From JAJDXW01 sp965214795 (GTDB lineage Bacteria; Pseudomonadota; Gammaproteobacteria; HK1): 64,000 nt of DNA. Shown here in pieces: positions 34,107 through 42,709 of this stretch. The position numbers were made by a program, and so were the translations under genes. The notes below the pieces were generated by a model. It was not told the origin of the DNA, made no database searches, and saw nothing but the letters and a program-made list of their open reading frames with translations. The stretch covers positions 1-64,000 of the forward strand of contig OZ243976.1 of NCBI GenBank assembly GCA_965214795.1, written 5' to 3'. Numbering within the stretch: position 1 is the stretch's first letter; every line of letters begins with the position of its first letter.

Positions 34107-34135
34107 TTGCGGGCCGAGTGCCAATCATGTATTCT
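34107..34135 (+). promoter_or_regulatory. Promoter of the RHH-methyltransferase operon, copy 1
   Basis: TTGCGG (34107-34112), 17 bases, TATTCT (34130-34135): a fair sigma70-type promoter 24 bases before the RHH start. The same sequence is kept in unit 2 at 40164-40192. Confidence 0.5.
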
Positions 34136-34159
34136 GCATCACAAAACGGATGGAAATTC

Positions 34160-34378
34160 ATGGGTCGACCCAAGGGCATAAACCTTCCAGCCCGCGTGAG
34201 TGTCAGTCTCGACGCTGCCACCTATGCCGATCTGTGCGCGATCAGCCGCCGTCACGATGTTTCCGCCGCGTGGGTGTTGCGCAGGGCGCTGGCGGAGTTC
34301 ATTGAACGATACCGTAACGAAAGGCAGGCTGAGTTGCCCCTCGCCCGTCGCGTGACAACTCGCGCGGGCGGCCAATAG
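34160..34378 (+). CDS. Ribbon-helix-helix regulator, copy 1
   Basis: 72 residues: MGRPKGINLPARVSVSLDAA, then a DLCAISRRHDVSAAWVLRRA helix pair, the CopG/Arc layout (one strand, two helices). It starts 24 bases after a likely promoter and ends 18 bases before the methyltransferase ATG, so it probably autoregulates that operon. The frame is open much further upstream, but that part does not resemble protein. Copy 2 (40217-40435) differs at two or three residues. Confidence 0.75.
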   Translation: MGRPKGINLPARVSVSLDAATYADLCAISRRHDVSAAWVLRRALAEFIERYRNERQAELPLARRVTTRAGGQ

Positions 34379-34396
34379 CAAGCACAAGCGGAGGCG

Positions 34397-36649
34397 ATGC
34401 GAGTGCCGCACGGATCGACCGGGTATCGTCGAACGCACGGCGTCCGCGCCGCCCAGCTCGAGCTCCCGCTGGAGCGAGCCAAATCGGTGGTCGTCCCGCT
34501 CGCCGTCCGGCCGGGTCCGCGGGCGATCGAGGACGAGAGCTTTCCCTTCGAGGCATTGAGCGACATCGCGGAGATCGAGAGCTGGCGCAAGGAAATCAAC
34601 CGGCCCCTTTACCACATCCACAAGTGGTGGGCGCAACGGCTAGGCACCGTGTTCCGCGCGATGGTCATCGGCGTGTTCGCTCCGAAGGGCGCCGATCTTC
34701 TCGAGCTGTTCCACCAGCCGGTGCGCATTCCGGACGCGATCGTTTTCGATCCTTTCATGGGGAGCGGCACGACGGTCGGGGAAGCGGCAAAGCTGGGCGC
34801 TCGCGCCATTGGCCGGGACATCAATTCCGTCGCGCACTTCCTCGTGAAGAACGCCCTGGCGGTTCACGATCGGAAGGCAATCCTGCGGGAGTTTCGCGAG
34901 ATCGAACGCGACGTGGCCGAGCGACTGCGCCGATTCTACCGCACTCGGCTTCCCGACGGCGTTCAAGCCGACGTGCTCTACTATTTCTGGGTGAAGACCG
35001 TCGATTGCCCGGGCTGCAGCGACGCGGTCGATCTCTTTTCATCCTACGTCTTCGCCCGGCACGCCGATCCGAAGAAGAGTCCCCTGGTGACGGCCGTCTG
35101 CCCGCACTGCGGGGCCATCACCCGGATCAGCCACGATGCCTCTGCCACGCGTTGCCCCGGCTGCGCGCGAACCTTCGATCTCCGGTCCGGACCGGCCAAC
35201 GGGCAGAGGGCCACGTGCCGATCATGCTCGCACGCGTTTCCGATCGCGAAGACGGTTCGGGAACGGAACCGGCCCCCTTCGCACCGGCTCTACGCGAAGC
35301 TCGTTCTCATGCCGGACGGAAGGAAGGAGTACCTCTCCGCGACGGACGAGGATCGCCGGCTGTATGCGGAGGCGGAAGACGCACTGAAAAAGCGCCCCCA
35401 GGCCTTTCCCGTCGTTCCGATCGCGCCCGGCTACAACACCGACCAAGCGCTCGGATACAACTACCGGCATTGGCACGAGATGTTCAACGCGCGGCAGTTG
35501 CTGTGCCTCTCGATCCTCGCATCGCGAGTCGCGGAGGTGGCTGACCCCGCTGTGCGCGACCTGTTCGCATGCTTGTTCTCCGGTATGCTGGAGTTCAACA
35601 ATCTGTTCGCTTCCTACAAGGGCGAGGGGACCGGCGCGGTCCGCCACATGTTTGCCCACCATATTCTCAAGCCGGAGCGCGTCCCGCTCGAAGCCAACGT
35701 ATGGGGCACGCCGAAGAGCTCGGGATCATTCTCCACGATGTTCGAGGGACGGCTCAAGCGGGCGCTCGATTACGCCGAGGATCCGTTCGAGCTCCGTCCA
35801 GGCAAACGCAACGGCCGGAAAGCGGGAGAGAAGGTCTTCGGGCTGTCCGAACGGATCGGCTTCCCCCTCGCGGTAGACTTCCGGGACTTCGCCGGCGGCG
35901 AGCGCATTTACCTTTCCTGCGGCGATTCGAGCGAGACCGACATTGCGGCCAGGTCGGTCGATGCGGTGCTGACCGATCCGCCGTTCTTCGACAATGTGCA
36001 CTATTCGCAGCTGTCGGATTTCTTCCACGTCTGGCAACGGCACATCCTGGGTGCTGACGGGTATCGCCGGACCTGCACCACGCGCTCGCCGCGCGAGGTG
36101 CAGAGCGCGGACGCCGCCACATTTACGGATCGGCTGGGGGACGTGCTGGCGGAGGCATGTCGCGTTCTCAAGGACGACGGAATTCTCGCGTTCACATACC
36201 ATCACTCCAGAGCCGAGGGCTGGCGGTCGGTGCTCGGGGCGCTCATAGCCGCAGGCTTCGGCATCACGGCGGTTCAACCCATGAAGGCCGAAATGTCGGT
36301 CGCCATGCCGAAGCGCCAAGCCAGGGAGCCGATCGACCTCGACGTCATCGTGGTATGCCGTAAACGCTCGGGGCTTCGAGCGTACCGGTGGAATGGCGAT
36401 CTCCGGGATACCGTAATCCCTGCGGCGAGCCGGCAAGTGGCGCGGTTTCAAGATGCCGGTCGGCGCCTGAGCCGCAACGATGTCCGCGTCGTCGTCATGG
36501 CGCAGCTCATACGTCGGCTGTCGACGTCCCCCACGGTCGAGGGCGCGCTCGATGTGCTGAAGTCCAGCGACGACGAGATCGAGGCCTGTATCGATCGAAT
36601 ACACAGCGGCGGCAACGGCGTCGAAACCGTCGGCGTGACAGGGAACTGA
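34397..36649 (+). CDS. DUF1156-like DNA methyltransferase with zinc ribbons, copy 1
   Basis: 750 residues. PLYHIHKWWAQRLGTVFRAM (residues 70-89) resembles the DUF1156 N-terminal motif. DPFMGSGTT at 118-126 is the S-adenosylmethionine-binding motif I. Four CxxC pairs between about 204 and 290 (CPGC, CPHC, CPGC, CRSC) form zinc ribbons. DPPF at 527-530 is the catalytic motif IV for amino-methylation of adenine or cytosine (N6/N4). Related enzymes occur in anti-phage modification systems. The gene after it is truncated in this unit, so copy 1 is an orphan methyltransferase. It differs from copy 2 by about a dozen residues. Confidence 0.85.
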   Translation: MRVPHGSTGYRRTHGVRAAQLELPLERAKSVVVPLAVRPGPRAIEDESFPFEALSDIAEIESWRKEINRPLYHIHKWWAQRLGTVFRAMVIGVFAPKGADLLELFHQPVRIPDAIVFDPFMGSGTTVGEAAKLGARAIGRDINSVAHFLVKNALAVHDRKAILREFREIERDVAERLRRFYRTRLPDGVQADVLYYFWVKTVDCPGCSDAVDLFSSYVFARHADPKKSPLVTAVCPHCGAITRISHDASATRCPGCARTFDLRSGPANGQRATCRSCSHAFPIAKTVRERNRPPSHRLYAKLVLMPDGRKEYLSATDEDRRLYAEAEDALKKRPQAFPVVPIAPGYNTDQALGYNYRHWHEMFNARQLLCLSILASRVAEVADPAVRDLFACLFSGMLEFNNLFASYKGEGTGAVRHMFAHHILKPERVPLEANVWGTPKSSGSFSTMFEGRLKRALDYAEDPFELRPGKRNGRKAGEKVFGLSERIGFPLAVDFRDFAGGERIYLSCGDSSETDIAARSVDAVLTDPPFFDNVHYSQLSDFFHVWQRHILGADGYRRTCTTRSPREVQSADAATFTDRLGDVLAEACRVLKDDGILAFTYHHSRAEGWRSVLGALIAAGFGITAVQPMKAEMSVAMPKRQAREPIDLDVIVVCRKRSGLRAYRWNGDLRDTVIPAASRQVARFQDAGRRLSRNDVRVVVMAQLIRRLSTSPTVEGALDVLKSSDDEIEACIDRIHSGGNGVETVGVTGN

Positions 36650-36652
36650 ACC

Positions 36653-36731
36653 GTGTCGAACGCGTCCGCGATCTTCAAGCTGTGCGTCCGGGCGATCCGC
36701 GAAGGCGAACTCATCGAGCGCGAAGGACGAA
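36653..36731 (+). pseudogene. Truncated 5' end of the PD-(D/E)XK-like nuclease gene
   Basis: The first 26 codons (VSNASAIFKLCVRAIREGEL and on) match 42710-43486, then the sequence switches at 36732 into the end of DUF1688. This is the junction of the tandem duplication. Confidence 0.85.
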
Positions 36732-36850
36732 GCGGGAAGGGGGAAGCTCCCCCATCCGCCTCGCGAGCGACGGCACGGTATTCTGACTCCGGCCGCGGCG
36801 GCCCGGGAGCCAGCAGGAGCCAGCGAGAGCCAGGAGAACGGAGACATCCC

Positions 36851-36998
36851 ATGGCCGAAGTACGAGTCATCGACCACCCCCTCGTCCAGCACAAGCTCAC
36901 CCTCATGCGGCGGAGCGACACCCCGACCGCCATGTTCCGAGCCCTGCTGCGGGAGGTCGCCCTCCTCCTCGGCTACGAGGTCACCCGCGATCTCGTAG
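36851..36998 (+). pseudogene. upp 5' fragment
   Basis: First 49 codons of uracil phosphoribosyltransferase (through ALLREVALLLGYEVTRDLV), cut at 36998 where a half copy of the palindromic element begins. The ribosome site is retained; the frame runs on to a stop at 37063 in unrelated residues. No catalytic residue is included. Confidence 0.88.
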
Positions 36999-37073
36999 CG
37001 ACTCGATCCGGGGTAGATCGACGGTCGTGCCGGTCCTGCGGCGGGGCCCGACGAGCAAAATGAGAATTGCTGG
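36998..37073. repeat. Right half of the palindromic mobile element (copy D)
   Basis: Begins GCGACTCGATCCGGGG and ends GAGCAAAATGAGAATTGCTG. The left half is missing, together with about 1.06 kb (the upp 3' part, selW, the 7-bp array) that is present in unit 1. Confidence 0.8.
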
Positions 37074-37157
37074 AGGCAAGCCCGAACTCCTCGCAAGAGG
37101 GGGACGGGCGAACGCTTACGGTTTACAATCGGCCCTGACCGCAGTCGGAGGTTTGTT

Positions 37158-37226
37158 ATGAACGTGGCAACCGAACCGTCGCGACGCCGAGACAGGAAAC
37201 GTCGTGACGTGGCTCCTGCTCCCTGA
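37158..37226 (+). CDS. Possible 22-residue basic peptide
   Basis: ATG 37158 has GGAGG at ideal spacing (6 bases) and a TACAAT -10-like box about 35 bases upstream. The peptide (MNVATEPSRRRDRKRRDVAP and two more) is strongly basic. In unit 1 the ATG is ACG. It could be a leader peptide or the start of a lost gene. Apart from this, 37074-37534 holds nothing that I recognise. Confidence 0.3.
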   Translation: MNVATEPSRRRDRKRRDVAPAP

Positions 37227-37534
37227 TGTGCAGAGGCGCTGAAGAGGATGCTCCGGCATCGGCAGCCGGCTTGCTGGCAGCACCTCGTTCTTCGCCACTA
37301 GTGTCCCGTTCTCTCCGGCGGCGTCGCAAGGGCTGGTGACAAGTGGCTAGTAAGTCGCAACACTTCCGAGGGGGCCATTCGCTGTGAAGACTCAGTCCCC
37401 ATCGCGAGGCACCCAGACCCCTCTGCGGCCTCGAGTCGTCGCATCAAGGCTGTGATGCTCCTTGTCCCTGTGCATATGCCTGGGCGACGAAGATTCGGCT
37501 CGACGAATCTGGTGCCCGAAGAAGAGGTATGGAA

Positions 37535-38419
37535 ATGACTCCACCAATAGGAGCCAATCAGCTTATCGAAGAGCATTTGCTCGGATTTCTCGAGGCCATT
37601 GAGAAAGAGATGGAAGCGGATTGCCTGTTTTATACGGGGCAAATTGCATTCGGGGCAGATAGCCGAATCCGATACGCCGTCGAAGAAATTCCCAACCGAC
37701 GCGAGAAGCTCGTATTCGTATTGGAGACGTCTGGTGGATATGCCGAAGACGTACGGCGTATCTCGGATACGCTCCGGCATCACTATGAGGAGGTGGCGTT
37801 TCTGATTCCTAGCCACGCCATGTCCGCCGGAACGATTCTGGCGTTGTCCGGGAATGAAATATGGATGGACTACTATTCTGTCCTGGGTCCAATCGATCCG
37901 CAAGTCATCAGCAAGGACGAGCGACAGTTGGTTCCGGCCCTTGGATATCTGGAACGGTACAATGAGCTGATGAAGAAGGCAGATGCCGGCGAGGCGAGTG
38001 CCGCAGAACTACAGATATTACTGCACTTCGATCAGGGAGAGTTATACGCATACATTCAAGCACGCAATTTATCGTTGAATCTCGTCGGAGAATGGTTGGC
38101 GAGGTACAAGTTCAAGAACTGGAACAGAACCGCGACGAGAAAAATACCCGTCTCGGAAGAGATGAAGAAAGAAAGAGCAATTGAGATCGCCAATGATCTC
38201 AACAAGATACAGAAATGGAATTCACATGGAATCGGGATAAGCATGCACCGGCTCCGTGAAGAACTCAACCTTCACATTGACGATTTCGGAGCGAACGAAA
38301 AACTGAGACATCCGGTCCGCAACTACCACAGACTTGTGGTAGACTATGCAGGGAAGATGGGAATTGACAGCCTCGTCCAGGCCAGAGGCACCTTCGACGC
38401 ACGAAAGTGGAGGGAGTAG
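37535..38419 (+). CDS. SDH-family Clp-fold serine protease
   Basis: 294 residues from ATG 37535 (AGAGG 7 bases upstream; ATG 37529 is less well spaced). It has the Clp/SppA crotonase-like fold of the SDH_sah (serine dehydrogenase proteinase) family: LVFVLETSGGYAEDVRRISD, then SHAMSAGTILALSGNEIWMD with the nucleophile Ser in SAGT, then YSVLGPIDPQ. A Ser-Asp-His type triad is expected. There is no signal peptide, so it acts in the cytoplasm. It is AT-richer than its neighbours, suggesting recent transfer. Present only in unit 2. Confidence 0.82.
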   Translation: MTPPIGANQLIEEHLLGFLEAIEKEMEADCLFYTGQIAFGADSRIRYAVEEIPNRREKLVFVLETSGGYAEDVRRISDTLRHHYEEVAFLIPSHAMSAGTILALSGNEIWMDYYSVLGPIDPQVISKDERQLVPALGYLERYNELMKKADAGEASAAELQILLHFDQGELYAYIQARNLSLNLVGEWLARYKFKNWNRTATRKIPVSEEMKKERAIEIANDLNKIQKWNSHGIGISMHRLREELNLHIDDFGANEKLRHPVRNYHRLVVDYAGKMGIDSLVQARGTFDARKWRE

Positions 38420-38421
38420 CA

Positions 38422-38628
38422 ATGACGAACAACATCGGGGCTGACGAACTCCTGGAGAAGAACCCTGATGCCCGGGAGGTTTTCAAAAAAAATCAGGAAA
38501 AAATCGCGAATCTCCCGAAGGTAAAAAAGACGGGCTACCGGCTTGCAGTACCGTACGCAGGTCGCCGGCGAACTTCGGACATCGATCGGGACGAGCCGAG
38601 GCCGAAAGCGAGTTATACGATCCGATGA
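38422..38628 (+). CDS. 68-residue charged protein, copy 2
   Basis: Starts 2 bases after the SDH protease stop (ATG 38422, GGAGGGAG upstream), so it is translated with it. MTNNIGADELLEKNPDAREV and the charged tail match copy 1 at 32376. No known domain. The pairing suggests a protease partner or adaptor; that is inference. Confidence 0.55.
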   Translation: MTNNIGADELLEKNPDAREVFKKNQEKIANLPKVKKTGYRLAVPYAGRRRTSDIDRDEPRPKASYTIR

Positions 38629-38810
38629 TGTACCCGGTAGCCTGGGAGACATGGCCCGGACGATCGGGGTTCGCCTGACGACATCGGGGACGCAGACCGG
38701 CGGAATCAGTCGAGGTGGCTGGCGAGCTCGGAGTCTTCCTTGCTCGTCAGCCAATGAGAAACCGCCGATGGCCGTACAGGACGGATCGGGGGTTTCGGGA
38801 TCATCGGAGG

Positions 38811-38978
38811 ATGGTCTGGAGACTCGACATCGGAAACCGCACCATTGACGAGATGCGCGAGTCCATGTCCGGCGGCGAACCGGTCGGCTTTCGCTTCACC
38901 GACCGGCGCGGTGCCGGCGACTTCGTGAGACGGGCTCTGGTGCGTGTGGACCTGGCGGATCGAACGGGGGCGGATTGA
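38811..38978 (+). CDS. 50-residue conserved small protein, copy 2 (extended)
   Basis: As copy 1, but the stop codon is changed (TGA to CGA), adding five residues (RTGAD after DLAD, then stop at 38978). Unknown function. Confidence 0.35.
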   Translation: MVWRLDIGNRTIDEMRESMSGGEPVGFRFTDRRGAGDFVRRALVRVDLADRTGAD

Positions 38979-39004
38979 AATCCGGTGCCCTCGACCCTCT
39001 GGAG

Positions 39005-39728
39005 CTACCCGATGAATCCGTTGATCTCCCGGAAGAGCGCCTCGAAGCGATCCAGGGTTTCGTCGTCCATTGCCTCGGGGAGCTCCGCCGCCGGGCTTTC
39101 GAGAAGGAATCGAGCCGGCAGATACCGGTTGAAACCGGTGCCGGTCACCGCCTCGATGCGCTCCACGATACTCCCCCCGCCCGCAATCTCGAACCGCTCG
39201 ACCGCGGCGGCGCCGGAACGGTTCACCAGACCGAGGTAGAAATCGTCGGCGAACAGGTCCTCGATATCGGCCCCCCGGTTCGGGGCGAAATCCTCGACGC
39301 CGACGACCTTGTACTCCGCGAGCATCTTCCGCCCGGCCGGTGAATCGAGCATCGGGCGCGGCGCCGAATCGTTCACCCGACCGTTCCGGGCGGACAGGTC
39401 CACCACCACCGCCCCGCGCGGCCCCGCACCGAGCAGGGCGACGGCCGCGGAGACCCCGACCAGCCCCCCCGCCGGGACGACCGTCCAGCGCGGGTCGAGG
39501 CGCGCGCGGCCCCGTCGCTCGAGAAGACCGCTCATCACCGTCAGGAACACGTGGTCCGACGGCCTCTCGACGAGCAGGTTGCAGGGGCCGGTCAGGGCGG
39601 ACCGAACCAGATCGAAACCCAGAGCGGTCTGGAGGGGGAGCCGGGTATCCCGCGAGCTGTCGAGGAAGTCATGGCTTACCCGGCTGCCGTCCTGGCCCTT
39701 GTCCTCCACCGTGCGAACGCGCCGCAGG
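39005..39728 (-). pseudogene. OLD-type nuclease C-terminal fragment, copy 2
   Basis: In-frame match to the last 240 codons of the gene at 48414-50282, including the TOPRIM-like CNLLVERPSDHVFLTV, but without the ATPase half and without a natural start. It ends at the same base as copy 1, followed by 15 bases and then two 23-bp motifs. Confidence 0.85.
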
Positions 39729-39752
39729 CCGCCAGAGGCGAGCCCGAAGGGA

Positions 39753-39799
39753 CTGGTCATCCTGCTTTACAAATTACTGGTCATCCTGCTTTACAAATT
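39753..39799 (+). repeat. 23-bp motif, third and fourth copies in tandem
   Basis: Copies at 39753-39775 and 39777-39799, identical to that at 730-752. Unit 1 has a single copy at the equivalent place. 39800-40163 holds no gene that I can support. Confidence 0.7.
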
Positions 39800-40163
39800 G
39801 CTGATACGGAGAGGCGCGAGAGGGAGTGAGAAGGGAGGTCGAAAGTCTCGTTCAGGCTCGAGGACGGGCGCATGCCGAGTCTCGGCGACGGCGATGCGCA
39901 ACTACGCCATCTCGACCATGCCTGGGCTTCCACCGGGCATGCGGACCGCGGCCACGAGCGCGACGGCAAAGCGGCAGAATCGCGGGGGCATTCGCCGGAG
40001 CCGGAAAAGACCCGCGAGACCCGTGGGAGCGAGATGGAAATGCAGGCCGGAAGTGAACACGATGCGGGCCGCGTACCGAGAAACGCGGCCGCTGATGGGC
40101 GGATCGTCGAGGGTAGAACAGGTGCATTCAATCTTCGCGGCTAGGGGCGGGCGGGCGGATCGA

Positions 40164-40192
40164 TTGCGGGCCGAGTGCCAATCATGTATTCT
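40164..40192 (+). promoter_or_regulatory. Promoter of the RHH-methyltransferase-nuclease-helicase operon
   Basis: TTGCGG, 17 bases, TATTCT, identical to the unit 1 promoter, 24 bases before the RHH start. Confidence 0.5.
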
Positions 40193-40216
40193 GCATCACA
40201 AAACGGATGGAAATCC

Positions 40217-40435
40217 ATGGGTCGACCCAAGGGCATAAACCTTCCAGCCCGCGTGAGTGTCAGTCTCGACGCTGCTACCCATGCGGATCTGTGCGCGATC
40301 AGCCGCCGTCACGACGTTTCCGCCGCGTGGGTGTTGCGCAGGGCGCTGGCGGAGTTCATTGAACGATACCGTAACGAAAGGCAGGCTGAGTTGCCCCTCG
40401 CCCGTCGCGTGACAGCTCGCGCGGGCGGCCAATAG
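40217..40435 (+). CDS. Ribbon-helix-helix regulator, copy 2
   Basis: 72 residues, nearly identical to copy 1 (ATYADL is ATHADL here). As the first gene of the complete operon it is the likely repressor of the methyltransferase and the nuclease-helicase genes. It ends 18 bases before the methyltransferase start. Confidence 0.75.
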   Translation: MGRPKGINLPARVSVSLDAATHADLCAISRRHDVSAAWVLRRALAEFIERYRNERQAELPLARRVTARAGGQ

Positions 40436-40453
40436 CAAGCACAAGCGGAGGCG

Positions 40454-42706
40454 ATGCGAGTGCCGCACGGATCGACCGGGTATCGTCGAACGCACGACGT
40501 CCGCACCGCCCAGCTCGAGCTTCCGCTGGAGCGAGCCAAACCGGTGGTCGTCCCGCTCGCCGTCCGGCCGGGTCCGCGGGCGATCGAGGACGAGAGCTTT
40601 CCCTTCGAGGCATTGAGCAACATCGCGGAGATCGAGAGCTGGCGCAAGGAAATCAACCGGCCCCTTTACCACATCCACAAGTGGTGGGCGCAACGGCTAG
40701 GCACCGTGTTCCGCGCGATGGTCATCGGCGTGTTCGCTCCGAAGGGCGCCGATCTTCTCGAGCTGTTCCACCAGCCGGTGCGCATTCCGGACGCGATCGT
40801 TTTCGATCCTTTCATGGGGAGCGGCACGACGGTCGGGGAAGCGGCAAAGCTGGGCGCTCGCGCCATTGGCCGGGACATCAATTCCGTCGCGCACTTCCTC
40901 GTGAAGAACGCCCTGGCGGTTCACGACCGGAAGGCAATCCTGCGGGAGTTTCGCGAGATCGAACGAGACGTGGCCGGGCGACTGCGCCGATTCTACCGCA
41001 CTCGGCTTCCCGACGGCGTTCAAGCCGACGTGCTCTACTATTTCTGGGTGAAGACCGTCGATTGCCCGGGCTGCGGCGACGCGGTCGATCTCTTTTCCTC
41101 CTACGTCTTCGCCCGGCACGCCGATCCGAAGAAGAGTCCCCTGGTGACGGCCGTCTGCCCGCACTGCGGCGCCATCACCCGGATCAGCCACGATACCTCT
41201 GCCACGCGTTGCCCCGGCTGCGCGCGAACCTTCGATCTCCGGTCCGGACCGGCCAACGGGCAGAGGGCCACGTGCCGATCGTGCTCGCACGCGTTTCCGA
41301 TCGCGAAGACGGTTCGGGAACGGAACCGGCCCCCTTCGCACCGGCTCTACGCGAAGCTCGTTCTCATGCCGGACGGAAGGAAGGAGTACCTCTCCGCGAC
41401 GGACGAGGATCGCCGGCTGTATGCGGAGGCGGAAGACGCGCTGAAAAAGCGCCCCCAGGCCTTTCCCGTCGTTCCGATCGCGCCCGGCTACAACACCGAC
41501 CAAGCGCTCGGATACAACTACCGGCATTGGCACGAGATGTTCAACGCGCGGCAGTTGCTGTGCCTCTCGATCCTCGCATCGCGAGTCGCGGAGGTGGCTG
41601 ACCCCGCTGTGCGCGACCTGTTCGCATGCTTGTTCTCCGGTATGCTGGAGTTCAACAATCTGTTCGCTTCCTACAAGGGCGAGGGGACCGGCGCGGTCCG
41701 CCACATGTTTGCCCACCATATTCTCAAGCCGGAGCGCGTCCCGCTCGAAGCCAACGTATGGGGCACGCCGAAGAGCTCGGGATCATTCTCCACGATGTTC
41801 GAGGGACGGCTCAAGCGGGCGCTCGATTACGCCGAGGATCCGTTCGAGCTCCGTCCAGGCAAGCGCAACGGCCGGAAAGCGGGAGAGAAGGTCTTCGGGC
41901 TGTCCGAACGGATCGGCTTCCCCCTCGCGGTAGACTTCCGGGACTTCGCCGGCGGCGAGCGCATTTACCTTTCCTGCGGCGATTCGAGCGAGACCGACAT
42001 TGCGGCCGGGTCGGTCGATGCGGTGCTGACCGATCCGCCGTTCTTCGACAATGTGCACTATTCGCATCTGTCGGATTTCTTCCACGTCTGGCAACGGCAC
42101 ATCCTGGGTGCCGACGGGTATCGCCAGACCTGCACCACGCGCTCGCCGCGCGAGGTGCAGAGCGCGGACGCCGCCACGTTTACGGATCGGCTGGGGGACG
42201 TGCTGGCGGAGGCATGCCGCGTTCTCAAGGACGACGGAATTCTCGCGTTCACGTACCATCACTCCAGAGCCGAGGGCTGGCGGTCGGTGCTCGGGGCGCT
42301 CATGACCGCAGGCTTCGGCATCACGGCGGTTCAACCCATGAAGGCCGAAATGTCGGTCGCCATGCCGAAGCGCCAAGCCAGGGAGCCGATCGACCTCGAC
42401 GTCATCGTGGTATGCCGTAAACGCTCGGGGCTTCGAGCGTACCGGTGGAATGGCGAACTCCGGGATACCGTAATCCCTGCGGCGAGCCGGCAAGTGGCGC
42501 GGTTTCAAGGTGCCGGTCGGCGCCTGAGCCGCAACGATGTCCGCGTCGTCGTCATGGCGCGGCTCATACGTCGGCTGTCGACGTCCCCCACGGTCGAGGG
42601 CGCGCTCGATGTGCTGAAGTCCAGCGACGACGAGATCGAGGCCTGTATCGATCGAATACACAGCGGCGGCAACGGCGTCGAAACCGTCGGCGTGACAGGG
42701 AACTGA
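40454..42706 (+). CDS. DUF1156-like DNA methyltransferase with zinc ribbons, copy 2 (in complete operon)
   Basis: 750 residues with the same motifs as copy 1: HKWWAQR, DPFMGSGTT at 118-126, four zinc-ribbon CxxC pairs, and DPPFFDNVHYSHLSDFFHVW from 527. This copy is followed after 3 bases by the nuclease gene, so it is probably the modification half of a defence system that marks self DNA. Most differences from copy 1 are conservative (for example S to G after CPGC), so both copies may be active. Confidence 0.85.
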   Translation: MRVPHGSTGYRRTHDVRTAQLELPLERAKPVVVPLAVRPGPRAIEDESFPFEALSNIAEIESWRKEINRPLYHIHKWWAQRLGTVFRAMVIGVFAPKGADLLELFHQPVRIPDAIVFDPFMGSGTTVGEAAKLGARAIGRDINSVAHFLVKNALAVHDRKAILREFREIERDVAGRLRRFYRTRLPDGVQADVLYYFWVKTVDCPGCGDAVDLFSSYVFARHADPKKSPLVTAVCPHCGAITRISHDTSATRCPGCARTFDLRSGPANGQRATCRSCSHAFPIAKTVRERNRPPSHRLYAKLVLMPDGRKEYLSATDEDRRLYAEAEDALKKRPQAFPVVPIAPGYNTDQALGYNYRHWHEMFNARQLLCLSILASRVAEVADPAVRDLFACLFSGMLEFNNLFASYKGEGTGAVRHMFAHHILKPERVPLEANVWGTPKSSGSFSTMFEGRLKRALDYAEDPFELRPGKRNGRKAGEKVFGLSERIGFPLAVDFRDFAGGERIYLSCGDSSETDIAAGSVDAVLTDPPFFDNVHYSHLSDFFHVWQRHILGADGYRQTCTTRSPREVQSADAATFTDRLGDVLAEACRVLKDDGILAFTYHHSRAEGWRSVLGALMTAGFGITAVQPMKAEMSVAMPKRQAREPIDLDVIVVCRKRSGLRAYRWNGELRDTVIPAASRQVARFQGAGRRLSRNDVRVVVMARLIRRLSTSPTVEGALDVLKSSDDEIEACIDRIHSGGNGVETVGVTGN

Positions 42707-42709
42707 ACC

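Larger units (their letters stand above)
30756..36731 (+). repeat. Tandem duplication unit 1
   Basis: Starts within the 3' end of DUF1688 and ends inside a truncated nuclease gene. Unit 2 (36732-42790) repeats its content in the same order, with roughly 97 percent identity by eye over shared parts (the methyltransferase genes are exactly 6057 bp apart). Unit 1 lacks the SDH protease gene; unit 2 lacks the upp 3' end and selW. Confidence 0.85.

Noticed and set aside
33815..34159. N-terminal extension of the RHH protein
   Set aside because: The frame is open upstream, but the region includes a likely promoter at 34107-34135 and the residues do not resemble a protein; the RHH fold begins at 34160.
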